Under the pieces are notes generated by a model. The model searched no databases. It was not told the origin of the DNA and was given only the letters and a program-made list of their open reading frames with translations. This document shows, piece after piece, positions 17,343 through 24,713 of a DNA stretch of 41,111 bases. The stretch is taken from NCBI GenBank assembly GCA_017524595.1, contig JAFXVI010000062.1, positions 1-41,111 of the forward strand, given 5' to 3'. This DNA is from Lachnospiraceae bacterium (GTDB lineage: Bacteria; Bacillota; Clostridia; Lachnospirales; Lachnospiraceae). Made by a program: the position numbers and the translations under genes. Position 1 is the stretch's first letter, and every line of letters begins with the position of its first letter.

Positions 17343-18452
17343 ATGATTCATCATTCCGACCATTTTCACGGAAGCGATCTGGAAAAGATCGAGAGGTTAT
17401 ATGGCATAAAAAGAGAAGATATCACAAGTTTTTCGGCAAATGTCAATCCACTTGGGCTCTCTGACAAGCTGCGCAGGACACTGGCCGAACACCTTGATGT
17501 CATTACCGGATATCCCGACCGTGAGTATACCGCTCTCCGCAAAGTGATAGCCGGATACTGCGGAAGCGAATATGAACACATCATCGTTGGTAACGGCTCG
17601 ACTGAACTCATTTCATTATTCATACAACTAAAACATCCCCGCAAGGCTCTGATCGTGGGTCCAACATACTCCGAATATGAACGCGAGGTGTCTTTGGGAG
17701 GCGGAACATCGCTGTATTTTCCATTAAAGGAAAAGGATGACTTTGTTCTCAATTATGATGAATTGACTTCACAGCTTAACGAGAGCATCGACCTTCTGAT
17801 CATATGCAATCCCAACAATCCTACTTCCACTTCGGTCTCAAGAAAAACCATGAGACATATACTGGATGTCTGCAAACAACATGATATATTCGTGATGATA
17901 GACGAAACATATATTGAATTTGCTGATAACTGCGACGAGGTTGATTCCATACCGCTTACCGGTTACTATAACAACATAATAATCCTGCGCGGAATATCCA
18001 AATTCTTTGCTGCCCCGGGGTTGAGGTTGGGATATGCCGTGACAGGCAACATGGAACTCATCAAGAAGATTAATTCAAGAAAAGATCCATGGACCATCAA
18101 TTCACTCGCCGAAACAGCCGGACAGCTGATGTTTACGGACAATGACTATATAAATGCCACCAGGGAACTGATACATTCCGAAAGAAACCGCGTTACCGAA
18201 GCGCTGCGTTCAATAGATGGCCTTAAGGTGTACGAACCTTCTGCCAACTTTGTTCTTTCAAAGATAGAACTCGAAGATATGAATGCAGATATCCTGTTTG
18301 ATAAGTGCATAAGAGAAAAAATGATGATCAGAAACTGCTGCACATTCCCGTTTCTTGACAACAAATACTTCAGGATATGCTTTATGTCTCCGGAAATGAA
18401 CGATAAACTCATAAGTGTTATACGAAAAACAATGAATCAGGAGAGGGATTGA
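17343..18452 (+). CDS. PLP-dependent enzyme, CobD/HisC-like
   Basis: A fold-type I aminotransferase-family protein of 369 residues. The PLP motifs are complete: GNGSTELI (cofactor phosphate), NPNNP at 156-160, D187 and Y190 (DETY), and the Schiff-base Lys220 in RGISKFFAAPGLRLGY. The N-terminal HFHGSDLEKIERLYGIKREDITSFSAN... NPLG block is typical of threonine-phosphate decarboxylase (CobD), which makes aminopropanol phosphate for cobalamin; histidinol-phosphate aminotransferase (HisC) is the main alternative. No cobalamin or histidine gene is in the window, so the substrate is open. AGAAGG precedes the ATG. The stop codon lies inside the loop of a perfect hairpin shared with iorB. Confidence 0.82.
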   Translation: MIHHSDHFHGSDLEKIERLYGIKREDITSFSANVNPLGLSDKLRRTLAEHLDVITGYPDREYTALRKVIAGYCGSEYEHIIVGNGSTELISLFIQLKHPRKALIVGPTYSEYEREVSLGGGTSLYFPLKEKDDFVLNYDELTSQLNESIDLLIICNPNNPTSTSVSRKTMRHILDVCKQHDIFVMIDETYIEFADNCDEVDSIPLTGYYNNIIILRGISKFFAAPGLRLGYAVTGNMELIKKINSRKDPWTINSLAETAGQLMFTDNDYINATRELIHSERNRVTEALRSIDGLKVYEPSANFVLSKIELEDMNADILFDKCIREKMMIRNCCTFPFLDNKYFRICFMSPEMNDKLISVIRKTMNQERD

Positions 18453-18462
18453 CCCTCTCCTG
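18438..18462. terminator. Bidirectional terminator between convergent genes
   Basis: CAGGAGAGGG-ATTGA-CCCTCTCCTG is a perfect 10-bp stem whose loop contains the stop codon of the plus-strand gene. The minus-strand side runs into ATTCATTGTTTTT, a better U-tract than the plus side, so it mainly ends iorB. Confidence 0.75.
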
Positions 18463-18466
18463 TCAT

Positions 18467-19036
18467 TCACATATTATATCCGGTTTCAAAAGCCTGTTTG
18501 TTAATATCAATAAATTTCGGTTTTACCGTTCTGTCTATCACATCAAACCACTGCTCTTTTGAAAAATCCATGTGTTTCGCGGCTACGCCTATCACTATCA
18601 CATTAAATACCTTTGGATTTCCAAGTTTCATGGCTTCATTCATGGCATCAACCGCTATCACCTTGTGCTTTTTGCTCAGGTTTTCAATTATTCCTTCGGG
18701 ATACTGGGCTGCACCTATAACAACCGGCATAGGATCTATCCTCTGGGTATTAACGATGAGCACCCCATCCTTCTTCAGGAAATGCGAATAACGCATAGCC
18801 TCAAGCTGTTCAAACGCTATCAGTACATCTGCCTGTCCTTCTTCTACAATAGGCTCGCTAACCTTATCGCCGTACCTTACATATGTAACCACAGAACCCC
18901 CTCGCTGAGCCATTCCATGTACTTCGGACATTTTAACATCGTAGCCGGCACTTAGCATTATACCGCCGAGTATCCTGCTGGTAAGAAGCGTACCCTGACC
19001 TCCAACACCGACTATCATTATATTTCTGGTTTCCAT
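18467..19036 (-). CDS. iorB: Indolepyruvate:ferredoxin oxidoreductase, beta subunit
   Basis: A 189-residue protein of the 2-oxoacid:ferredoxin oxidoreductase gamma/beta (POR_N-associated) class, with the Gly-rich start GVGGQGTLLTSRILGGIML, the SEVHGMAQRGGSV block and PMPVVIGAAQYPEG. It pairs with IorA to oxidise aryl pyruvates (indolepyruvate, phenylpyruvate, p-hydroxyphenylpyruvate) to the acyl-CoA, CO2 and reduced ferredoxin. It follows iorA by 45 nt and is last in the operon. Confidence 0.93.
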   Translation of the reverse strand: METRNIMIVGVGGQGTLLTSRILGGIMLSAGYDVKMSEVHGMAQRGGSVVTYVRYGDKVSEPIVEEGQADVLIAFEQLEAMRYSHFLKKDGVLIVNTQRIDPMPVVIGAAQYPEGIIENLSKKHKVIAVDAMNEAMKLGNPKVFNVIVIGVAAKHMDFSKEQWFDVIDRTVKPKFIDINKQAFETGYNM

Positions 19037-19081
19037 TATGTCACTCTCCCGATACCTTAGTTATTATCGCAATAAACGCCA

Positions 19082-20830
19082 TTATACCGGCACATCATTT
19101 ATTGCCCCGAATTTGCACTGGCTCTTGCAAAGACCACAGCCGTTACACATGGTTTCATCTATATGCGTTGCGCCGCTCTCAAGCTTTGTTATCGCAGGAC
19201 ATCCGGGTTTCATACACATTCCGCATTTTTTGCAGGCTTCTTCATCTACCTGACAGGTATGCGTTATCGGAGTTTTATTAAGAAGAACGCAGGGGGTCTT
19301 TGTAATGATCACCGAGACCTCATCCTTTGAAAGTTCTTGTTTCAGAAGCTTTTCCAGTCCTTCAACATCGAAAACATTTATCTCATATACATTCTTTATT
19401 CCCATTGCCTTGCAAAGAGCGGGAATACTTATTGCCGGAACCGTATCACCCTGAAGTGTTTTACCGGTTGCCGCATGATCCTGATGTCCCGTCATACCAG
19501 TTGTCGAATTATCAAGTATCATTACCGTACCGGTACCCTGATTATAGACCATATTCATAAGAGAATTGATACCCGTGTGCATAAATGTCGAGTCTCCAAT
19601 TACGGCCACCCAGTTCTTAATGTAATCTTTACCCTTCGCCTTCTCCATACCATGAAGCGAAGAAATGCTTGATCCCATGCATACAGTGGTATCAATGACA
19701 TTAAGCGGCGGAACCGCTCCCAGAGTATAACAGCCTATATCACCTGCCGCATGTATTTTGAGCTTATTAAGTACGGTAAATGCACTTCTGTGGGGACAAC
19801 CCGGACAAAGGATCGGCGGACGTCCCGGAACACTTATCTCTTCGTTTATATAAGGTTCCTGCTTAAGAACGGTTCTTCTTAAGAGATTTGCGCTGTACTC
19901 ACCTTGAACAGTAAATATTTCCTTGCCTGTGGCTTTAATTCCCCATGACTTGACCTGCGTTTCAATGAGCGGATCAAGCTCCTCAAAGATATATAATTTA
20001 TCTACCTTTGATGAGAATTCTTCTATCAACCGGCGAGGCAGCGGATTAACAAGACCAAGCTTCAATACCGAAGCATCAGGAAGCGCTTCCTTAACATACT
20101 GGTATGGTATACCGCTTGTAATAACACCTATGGATGTGTCATTTATTTCCATCCTGTTTATAGGAAAATCACATGAATCCTCGATAAGTCTCTTCTCACG
20201 TTCCTCGACGGCAAGATGGCGCAGCTTCGCATTACCCGGCATCATAACATTCTTGGAAGCATTCCGCTCATAAGGCCTGTCTTCTATATCCGCCCTGTTT
20301 TCAAGCGTTACAAGCCCCTGAGAATGCGACAATCTGGTTGTTGTGCGGAGTATCACCGGCGTATCATACTTCTCGCTCATCTCATAAGCGAACTTGATAT
20401 AATCCTTAGCCTCCTGAGAATCAGAAGGCTCGATCACAGGTACCTGCGCGGCACGCGCAACCATTCTGGTATCCTGCTCATTCTGGGAACTGTAAAGTCC
20501 CGGATCATCTGCGGCTACAAGAACAAGACCGCCGTTAACGCCGATATATGATATCGTATACAATGGATCCGCAGCGACATTGACGCCAACGTGTTTCATG
20601 GATGCAAGAGAACGGACCCCTGCAAATGAAGCGCCTATTGCCACTTCCATTGCCACTTTCTCGTTCGGTGACCACTCACAATACAACTCATCCTTATATT
20701 TGACCATATTCTCACTTATCTCGGTACTGGGCGTTCCTGGATATGCAGCCGATACCTTGACTCCGGCCTCATATGCTCCCCTGGCGATCGCCTCGTTTCC
20801 AAGCATCATGACTCTCTTTTGTTCACTCAT
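19082..20830 (-). CDS. iorA: Indolepyruvate:ferredoxin oxidoreductase, alpha subunit
   Basis: A 582-residue catalytic subunit. N-terminal pyrimidine-binding part (GNEAIARGAYEAGV, AYPGTPSTEI) followed by the TPP/Mg2+ domain GDSTFMHTGI...LDNSTTGMTGHQDH. The C-terminal about 50 residues carry two 4Fe-4S motifs, CKKCGMCMKPGCP and CNGCGLCKSQC, so electrons pass directly to ferredoxin. The length is slightly short for the family but the domains are complete. The ATG lies 21 nt after ilvE. The operon order aminotransferase, iorA, iorB matches transamination followed by oxidative decarboxylation. Confidence 0.95.
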   Translation of the reverse strand: MSEQKRVMMLGNEAIARGAYEAGVKVSAAYPGTPSTEISENMVKYKDELYCEWSPNEKVAMEVAIGASFAGVRSLASMKHVGVNVAADPLYTISYIGVNGGLVLVAADDPGLYSSQNEQDTRMVARAAQVPVIEPSDSQEAKDYIKFAYEMSEKYDTPVILRTTTRLSHSQGLVTLENRADIEDRPYERNASKNVMMPGNAKLRHLAVEEREKRLIEDSCDFPINRMEINDTSIGVITSGIPYQYVKEALPDASVLKLGLVNPLPRRLIEEFSSKVDKLYIFEELDPLIETQVKSWGIKATGKEIFTVQGEYSANLLRRTVLKQEPYINEEISVPGRPPILCPGCPHRSAFTVLNKLKIHAAGDIGCYTLGAVPPLNVIDTTVCMGSSISSLHGMEKAKGKDYIKNWVAVIGDSTFMHTGINSLMNMVYNQGTGTVMILDNSTTGMTGHQDHAATGKTLQGDTVPAISIPALCKAMGIKNVYEINVFDVEGLEKLLKQELSKDEVSVIITKTPCVLLNKTPITHTCQVDEEACKKCGMCMKPGCPAITKLESGATHIDETMCNGCGLCKSQCKFGAINDVPV

Positions 20831-20851
20831 TTACATACACTCCCAATCCCG

Positions 20852-21952
20852 TCAAGACTGTATTACCCTTACCCAGCCCTCCGGCACTTCCGCCAACGGC
20901 TTTTTGACTCTCTGAACATTATAAATGGGTTTTATCTCCCTTATCCATCCTTCCGGTGCTTCTATTGTCCCCATTTGTATACCGGTAAGCGTATCATAAA
21001 GCTTCTTTGTCACGGGACCCATCTCGTCCATTCCCGACGGGAAGCAGATTTCCTTTCCATGATCATTGATCTTTCCCACAGGCGATATAACCGCAGCAGT
21101 TCCACACAGACCACACTCGGCAAAATCCTTAACCTCGTCAAAGTATACCTCTCTCTCTTCTACTTCAAGCCCAAGATACTGCTTCGCCACTACCATGAGC
21201 GAACGTCTTGTGATCGAGGGCAGAATGCTGTCCGACTTGGGTGTAACGAACTTACCATCCTTTGTTATGAATATAAAGTTTGCGCCACCTGTTTCCTCTA
21301 CCTTTGTCCTCGTTGCTGCATCCAGATACATATTCTCGTCAAATCCCATCTTATGCGCATCAACAATAGCATAAAGGCTCATCGCATAATTTAGTCCCGC
21401 TTTTATATGTCCGGTTCCGTGAGGCGCTGCCCTGTCATAATCACACACTCTTATCGATATTGGCTTGATGCCATTTTTAAAATAAGGACCAACCGGAGTA
21501 GCGAAAAGTCTGAACTGATATCTCTCAGCCGGCTTTACTCCGATCACCGGCGAACTTCCGAACATGAAAGGCCTTAAATACATTGTAGCTCCGGAACCAT
21601 AAGGAGGTACAAACTCGATATTACCGGCCACAACCTTATCAACAGCTTCCAAAAACCTTTCTTTCGGAAAAACAGGCATCTCAAGTCTTCTGCATGAATC
21701 TGCCATTCGCTCAGCGTTCAGATCCGGACGAAAAGTCACGATCCTTCCATCTATTGTTGTATAGGCCTTCAGACCCTCAAAACAAGTCTGTGCATACTGA
21801 AGAACTCCCGCGCATTCACTTATGACCAAAGTACTGTCCTCTGAAAGAACTCCTTCACCCCAGACTCCGTCTTTGTAATTAGAAACATATCTTACATCCA
21901 TGGGTATATACATGAAGCTCAGATCATTCCAATCGATATTCTTCTTATCCAT
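20852..21952 (-). CDS. ilvE: Branched-chain amino acid aminotransferase
   Basis: A fold-type IV PLP enzyme of 366 residues in the eukaryotic-like BCAT subgroup: YAQTCFEGLKAY, RPDLNAERM, YLRPFMFG, the PLP-binding Lys184 in GHIKAGLNYA, EETGGANFIF and SITRRSL. It transaminates leucine, isoleucine and valine with 2-oxoglutarate and may accept aromatic substrates. A GGGAGGAG site precedes the ATG. The promoter at 21998-22026 heads an ilvE-iorA-iorB operon, so it probably supplies 2-oxo acids to Ior rather than serving only biosynthesis. Confidence 0.93.
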   Translation of the reverse strand: MDKKNIDWNDLSFMYIPMDVRYVSNYKDGVWGEGVLSEDSTLVISECAGVLQYAQTCFEGLKAYTTIDGRIVTFRPDLNAERMADSCRRLEMPVFPKERFLEAVDKVVAGNIEFVPPYGSGATMYLRPFMFGSSPVIGVKPAERYQFRLFATPVGPYFKNGIKPISIRVCDYDRAAPHGTGHIKAGLNYAMSLYAIVDAHKMGFDENMYLDAATRTKVEETGGANFIFITKDGKFVTPKSDSILPSITRRSLMVVAKQYLGLEVEEREVYFDEVKDFAECGLCGTAAVISPVGKINDHGKEICFPSGMDEMGPVTKKLYDTLTGIQMGTIEAPEGWIREIKPIYNVQRVKKPLAEVPEGWVRVIQS

Positions 21953-21997
21953 TTAAATCATCTCCTCCCGATATCATCTTCATAACACTATCTAATA

Positions 21998-22026
21998 AAT
22001 ATATACGATATTTTCTATTAACGCAA
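21998..22026 (-). promoter_or_regulatory. sigma-A promoter of ilvE-iorA-iorB
   Basis: TTGCGT and TATATT with a 17-bp spacer on the minus strand, start near 21991, leader about 40 nt. Confidence 0.55.
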
Positions 22027-22049
22027 GACTGTCTCTACCTTATTTATAA

Positions 22050-22078
22050 TTTACAACGTCATATGTCTGTGCTATAAT
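22050..22078 (+). promoter_or_regulatory. sigma-A promoter of the diguanylate cyclase gene
   Basis: TTTACA and TATAAT with a 17-bp spacer on the plus strand. The start near 22085 places it downstream of the -10 and upstream of the ATG at 22139. Confidence 0.65.
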
Positions 22079-22138
22079 TTTCGTAAGTATGCGTGATTTG
22101 TGCATACAATAGGCATCAACGCGAAAGGCATAAATAAT

Positions 22139-23224
22139 ATGACTTTTATTGATAAGATAAAGGAAATATTGTTCAGGGATGTCACAGGGGAGGATAAGCT
22201 GAAGGATCTTGTTTTTCTTATCCGAATCCTGTGTATCATAAATATCGTATCCAACTCTATATGGTGCGCATTTTTCGCGTTGTCGTTAAACAGCCGGCTG
22301 TATCAGTGGTCGATCGCTTTCATTGTAATCTATATCCTGACTTTCTGGATGACATATTGGGATCACAGCAACACCAATGTCTATGTATATGCAATCGCAA
22401 CGATCCTGTCAATGCTTGTATACAGTTTTTCAATAGGTCCTGTACCGGGTTATCTGTTTACGCTGTATTCTCTGATACTGCTGTTTTATTTCAAAACAGA
22501 CGACAATCCGTTATATAAAGCTATTACGGCAATTATAATAGCAGTAATAGTGATCGGGGTATGGTTTTATCTTACAAGTGCGAACATAGTCGTTGCATTT
22601 ACCAGACGCCAGGCTCTGATACTTCTGCTCACGAACACTATATACCTTTCTCTTACCTTTATTACCATATCATACTCCTTTTATCTTAAATTCGCGTCTA
22701 ACGAACACAAGATACTGAAGTATGCCAAAAAGCTGGAGAAACTGGCAACACTCGATCCTCTGACGCAGCTTACCAACAGGCGCGGCATGACAAATCATTT
22801 AGAGAGCTTCATCGCTGATTCTTCAAGCCAGAATCAGCTGTCTCTTGCGATCAGTGATATTGACTTTTTCAAGAAAGTTAACGATACCTACGGGCATGAT
22901 GCCGGGGATTATGTATTGATCGAGTTAAGCAAGATGTTCCGTGAATTCATGCGTGACAAGGGCTGGATCGCAAGATGGGGCGGCGAAGAATTCCTGTTTG
23001 CCTTTGAAGGTACGAACGGAGACTATGCTTTTGAACAGCTGACCAAGCTTAAATACTCAATAGAAAAGAAAGAATTTTCCTACAAGGAATACAAATTCAG
23101 TGTCACAATGACTTTCGGCCTCGAAGAATACGATTCTTCAGCCGACATCTCAGAAACGATCAAAAACGCAGACAACAAGCTGTACCAGGGTAAAGAATCA
23201 GGAAGGAACCGTATAATTTATTAA
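22139..23224 (+). CDS. Membrane-bound diguanylate cyclase (GGDEF)
   Basis: A 361-residue protein with about six TM helices (residues 25-190) followed by a GGDEF domain with intact catalytic features: DPLTQLTNRRG, DIDFFKKVNDTYGHDAGD and the GGEEF loop. It should make cyclic-di-GMP from GTP. The I-site RxxD that normally gives product inhibition is RDKG here, so feedback control is probably absent. The sensory membrane region is unassigned. The ATG at 22139 was chosen over the upstream GTG (22100) because AAAGG lies 10 nt before it. The gene ends in a strong palindromic terminator. Confidence 0.92.
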   Translation: MTFIDKIKEILFRDVTGEDKLKDLVFLIRILCIINIVSNSIWCAFFALSLNSRLYQWSIAFIVIYILTFWMTYWDHSNTNVYVYAIATILSMLVYSFSIGPVPGYLFTLYSLILLFYFKTDDNPLYKAITAIIIAVIVIGVWFYLTSANIVVAFTRRQALILLLTNTIYLSLTFITISYSFYLKFASNEHKILKYAKKLEKLATLDPLTQLTNRRGMTNHLESFIADSSSQNQLSLAISDIDFFKKVNDTYGHDAGDYVLIELSKMFREFMRDKGWIARWGGEEFLFAFEGTNGDYAFEQLTKLKYSIEKKEFSYKEYKFSVTMTFGLEEYDSSADISETIKNADNKLYQGKESGRNRIIY

Positions 23225-23250
23225 GAGCCCGTGATCACGGGCTCTTTTCT
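23223..23250. terminator. Bidirectional terminator after the cyclase and dfrA
   Basis: AAGAGCCCGT-GATC-ACGGGCTCTT is a 10-bp perfect stem followed on the plus strand by TTCTATAAAT. It separates the plus-strand cyclase from convergent dfrA. Confidence 0.8.
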
Positions 23251-23267
23251 ATAAATACTGTTTCGGC

Positions 23268-23756
23268 TCATTTCCTTTCATATCGCCTGAATGTATATTC
23301 CAGATCAAAATAATTCATCTCCTCACTCTCACTCTTAAGCTCCCAGTCGGGATCATCGTCAAGATTGGGGAAATATGCATCGGCTTCATATTTGTGATCG
23401 ATAAATGTTACAATAGCCGTATCACAGTACCCTATCAGCTGTCTGTAGATGCTGTCGCCTCCAATAATATATATATCGTTGGTATCATACTCCTTAAGCT
23501 GTTGCATAAGTTCTTCTATCGAATGAACCACGATCGCATCCTTTACCTTATACTTTGCATCCCTGGACATTATTATATTAGTTCGGTTCTTTAGCGGAAG
23601 CCCCTGTGGAAAAGTTTCAAGTGTCTTGCGTCCTAAAACAACCACTCTTCCCGTGGTAAGCTCCCTGAAATTCTTATGGTCTGCCGGTATCCTCACAAGC
23701 AGATTTCCCTTGCAGCCAATCGCCCAGTTTCTATCTACTGCAACTATTAATTTCAT
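23268..23756 (-). CDS. dfrA: Dihydrofolate reductase
   Basis: A 162-residue type-I DHFR that reduces dihydrofolate to tetrahydrofolate with NADPH. Motifs: LIVAVDRNWAIG, the substrate-binding Asp26 in IPADHKNF, VVLGRKTLETF, IIMSRD and YIIGGDSIYRQLI. The position of E. coli Trp22 is Val in this protein. I placed the start at 23756 because AGGAGG lies 8 nt upstream; in-frame codons to 23822 are not supported. It follows thyA, and the pair regenerates folate spent in dTMP synthesis. Confidence 0.93.
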   Translation of the reverse strand: MKLIVAVDRNWAIGCKGNLLVRIPADHKNFRELTTGRVVVLGRKTLETFPQGLPLKNRTNIIMSRDAKYKVKDAIVVHSIEELMQQLKEYDTNDIYIIGGDSIYRQLIGYCDTAIVTFIDHKYEADAYFPNLDDDPDWELKSESEEMNYFDLEYTFRRYERK

Positions 23757-23855
23757 ATGGTTCCTCCTATTAAATATGTATTGCCCCCTCACTTTCGTTC
23801 GGCGGCCTGTCGTCGGAACCATCTTGAATTATGCTTCGCATAATGGTTCCTCCTA
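23757..23855 (-). repeat. 13-bp direct repeat of a ribosome site flanking a mini-ORF
   Basis: TAGGAGGAACCAT occurs at 23757-23769 (the dfrA ribosome site) and 23843-23855 (overlapping the thyA stop), 86 bp apart. The second copy serves the mini-ORF. A 7-bp hairpin (ATTATGC / GCATAAT, 23828-23844) covers the mini-ORF start. Confidence 0.6.
23770..23841 (-). CDS. Putative 23-residue small protein
   Basis: ATG at 23841 lies 6 nt after GGAGGAACC and the frame of 23 codons stops TAA 13 nt before the dfrA ATG. The hydrophilic product begins MRSIIQDGSDD and has no obvious TM. It could be a real small protein, a coupling leader for dfrA, or a by-product of the duplicated ribosome site. It sits in the 97-nt thyA-dfrA gap. 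Confidence 0.4.
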   Translation of the reverse strand: MRSIIQDGSDDRPPNESEGAIHI

Positions 23856-24698
23856 AACCGCAACCGGTATACTGATCTGCTCTCCGTACTTATAACCGTC
23901 AAGGCGGACATCATCCTTGGTAAATGCATAGAAATCCTTAACATCCGGATTGAGCCAGAACTTAGGCGCATCATATACCGGCCTCTTTATCAGCTCTTCA
24001 ACCAGTTCGACATGTCTGTCATATATATGTGCATCAGCAATAACATGAACAAATTCCCCGACATACATATCACACACCTGTGCAAGCATATGCACAAGCA
24101 CTGCATATTGGACCACATTCCAGTTATTTGCCGTAAGTACATCCTGCGAGCGCTGGTTAAGTATCGCATTCAATGTCAGTTTATCCTCGCCTTTTCTCTG
24201 CGTAACGTTAAACGTCATGCTGTAGGCACAGGGATAAAGCATCATCTCGTGAAGATCCTGATGAACATAGATATTGGTCATGATGCGACGACTGAATGGA
24301 TTATTCTTAAGATCAAAGATCACCCTGTCAACCTGATCCATCATTCCCTCTTTATACTGATGCTTAACACCCAGCTGATAACCGTACGCCTTGCCTATCG
24401 TACCATTTTCATCAGCCCAGGCATCCCAGATATGCGAACTCAGTTCACTCACCCTGTTTGATTTTTTCTGCCATATCCACAAAAGTTCGTCTGTCGCGCT
24501 TTTGAGCGCTGTCTTTCTTAATGTTATAACAGGAAATTCCTTACGAAGATCATATCTGTTCACAACTCCGAATTTTTTGATCGTATATGCGCTCGATCCG
24601 TCTTCCCATTTAGGCCTTACCTTCTCACCCTCCGTACTGCAACCGTTTTTAAGGATGTCCCTGCACATATCAATGAAGACTCTGTCTGCATAACTCAT
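23853..24698 (-). CDS. thyA: Thymidylate synthase
   Basis: A 281-residue ThyA that methylates dUMP to dTMP with methylene-tetrahydrofolate. Visible are the dUMP-phosphate Arg pair (FSRRIMTNIY), catalytic Cys157 (LYPCAYSMTF), QRSQDVLTANNWN with the phosphate Arg and Asn, and the DAHIYDRH block. The usual His after the catalytic Cys is Ala (C157-A158) and LPPC is LYPC, so it belongs to a divergent branch. It lies 15 nt after the beta-CASP gene and is followed by dfrA. Confidence 0.93.
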   Translation of the reverse strand: MSYADRVFIDMCRDILKNGCSTEGEKVRPKWEDGSSAYTIKKFGVVNRYDLRKEFPVITLRKTALKSATDELLWIWQKKSNRVSELSSHIWDAWADENGTIGKAYGYQLGVKHQYKEGMMDQVDRVIFDLKNNPFSRRIMTNIYVHQDLHEMMLYPCAYSMTFNVTQRKGEDKLTLNAILNQRSQDVLTANNWNVVQYAVLVHMLAQVCDMYVGEFVHVIADAHIYDRHVELVEELIKRPVYDAPKFWLNPDVKDFYAFTKDDVRLDGYKYGEQISIPVAV

Positions 24699-24713
24699 CT
24701 CATCTTCCCTTTC

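Noticed and set aside
23757..23822. Upstream extension of dfrA
   Set aside because: It covers the strong AGGAGG site and the small ORF, and other DHFR proteins start at the LIVAVD block.
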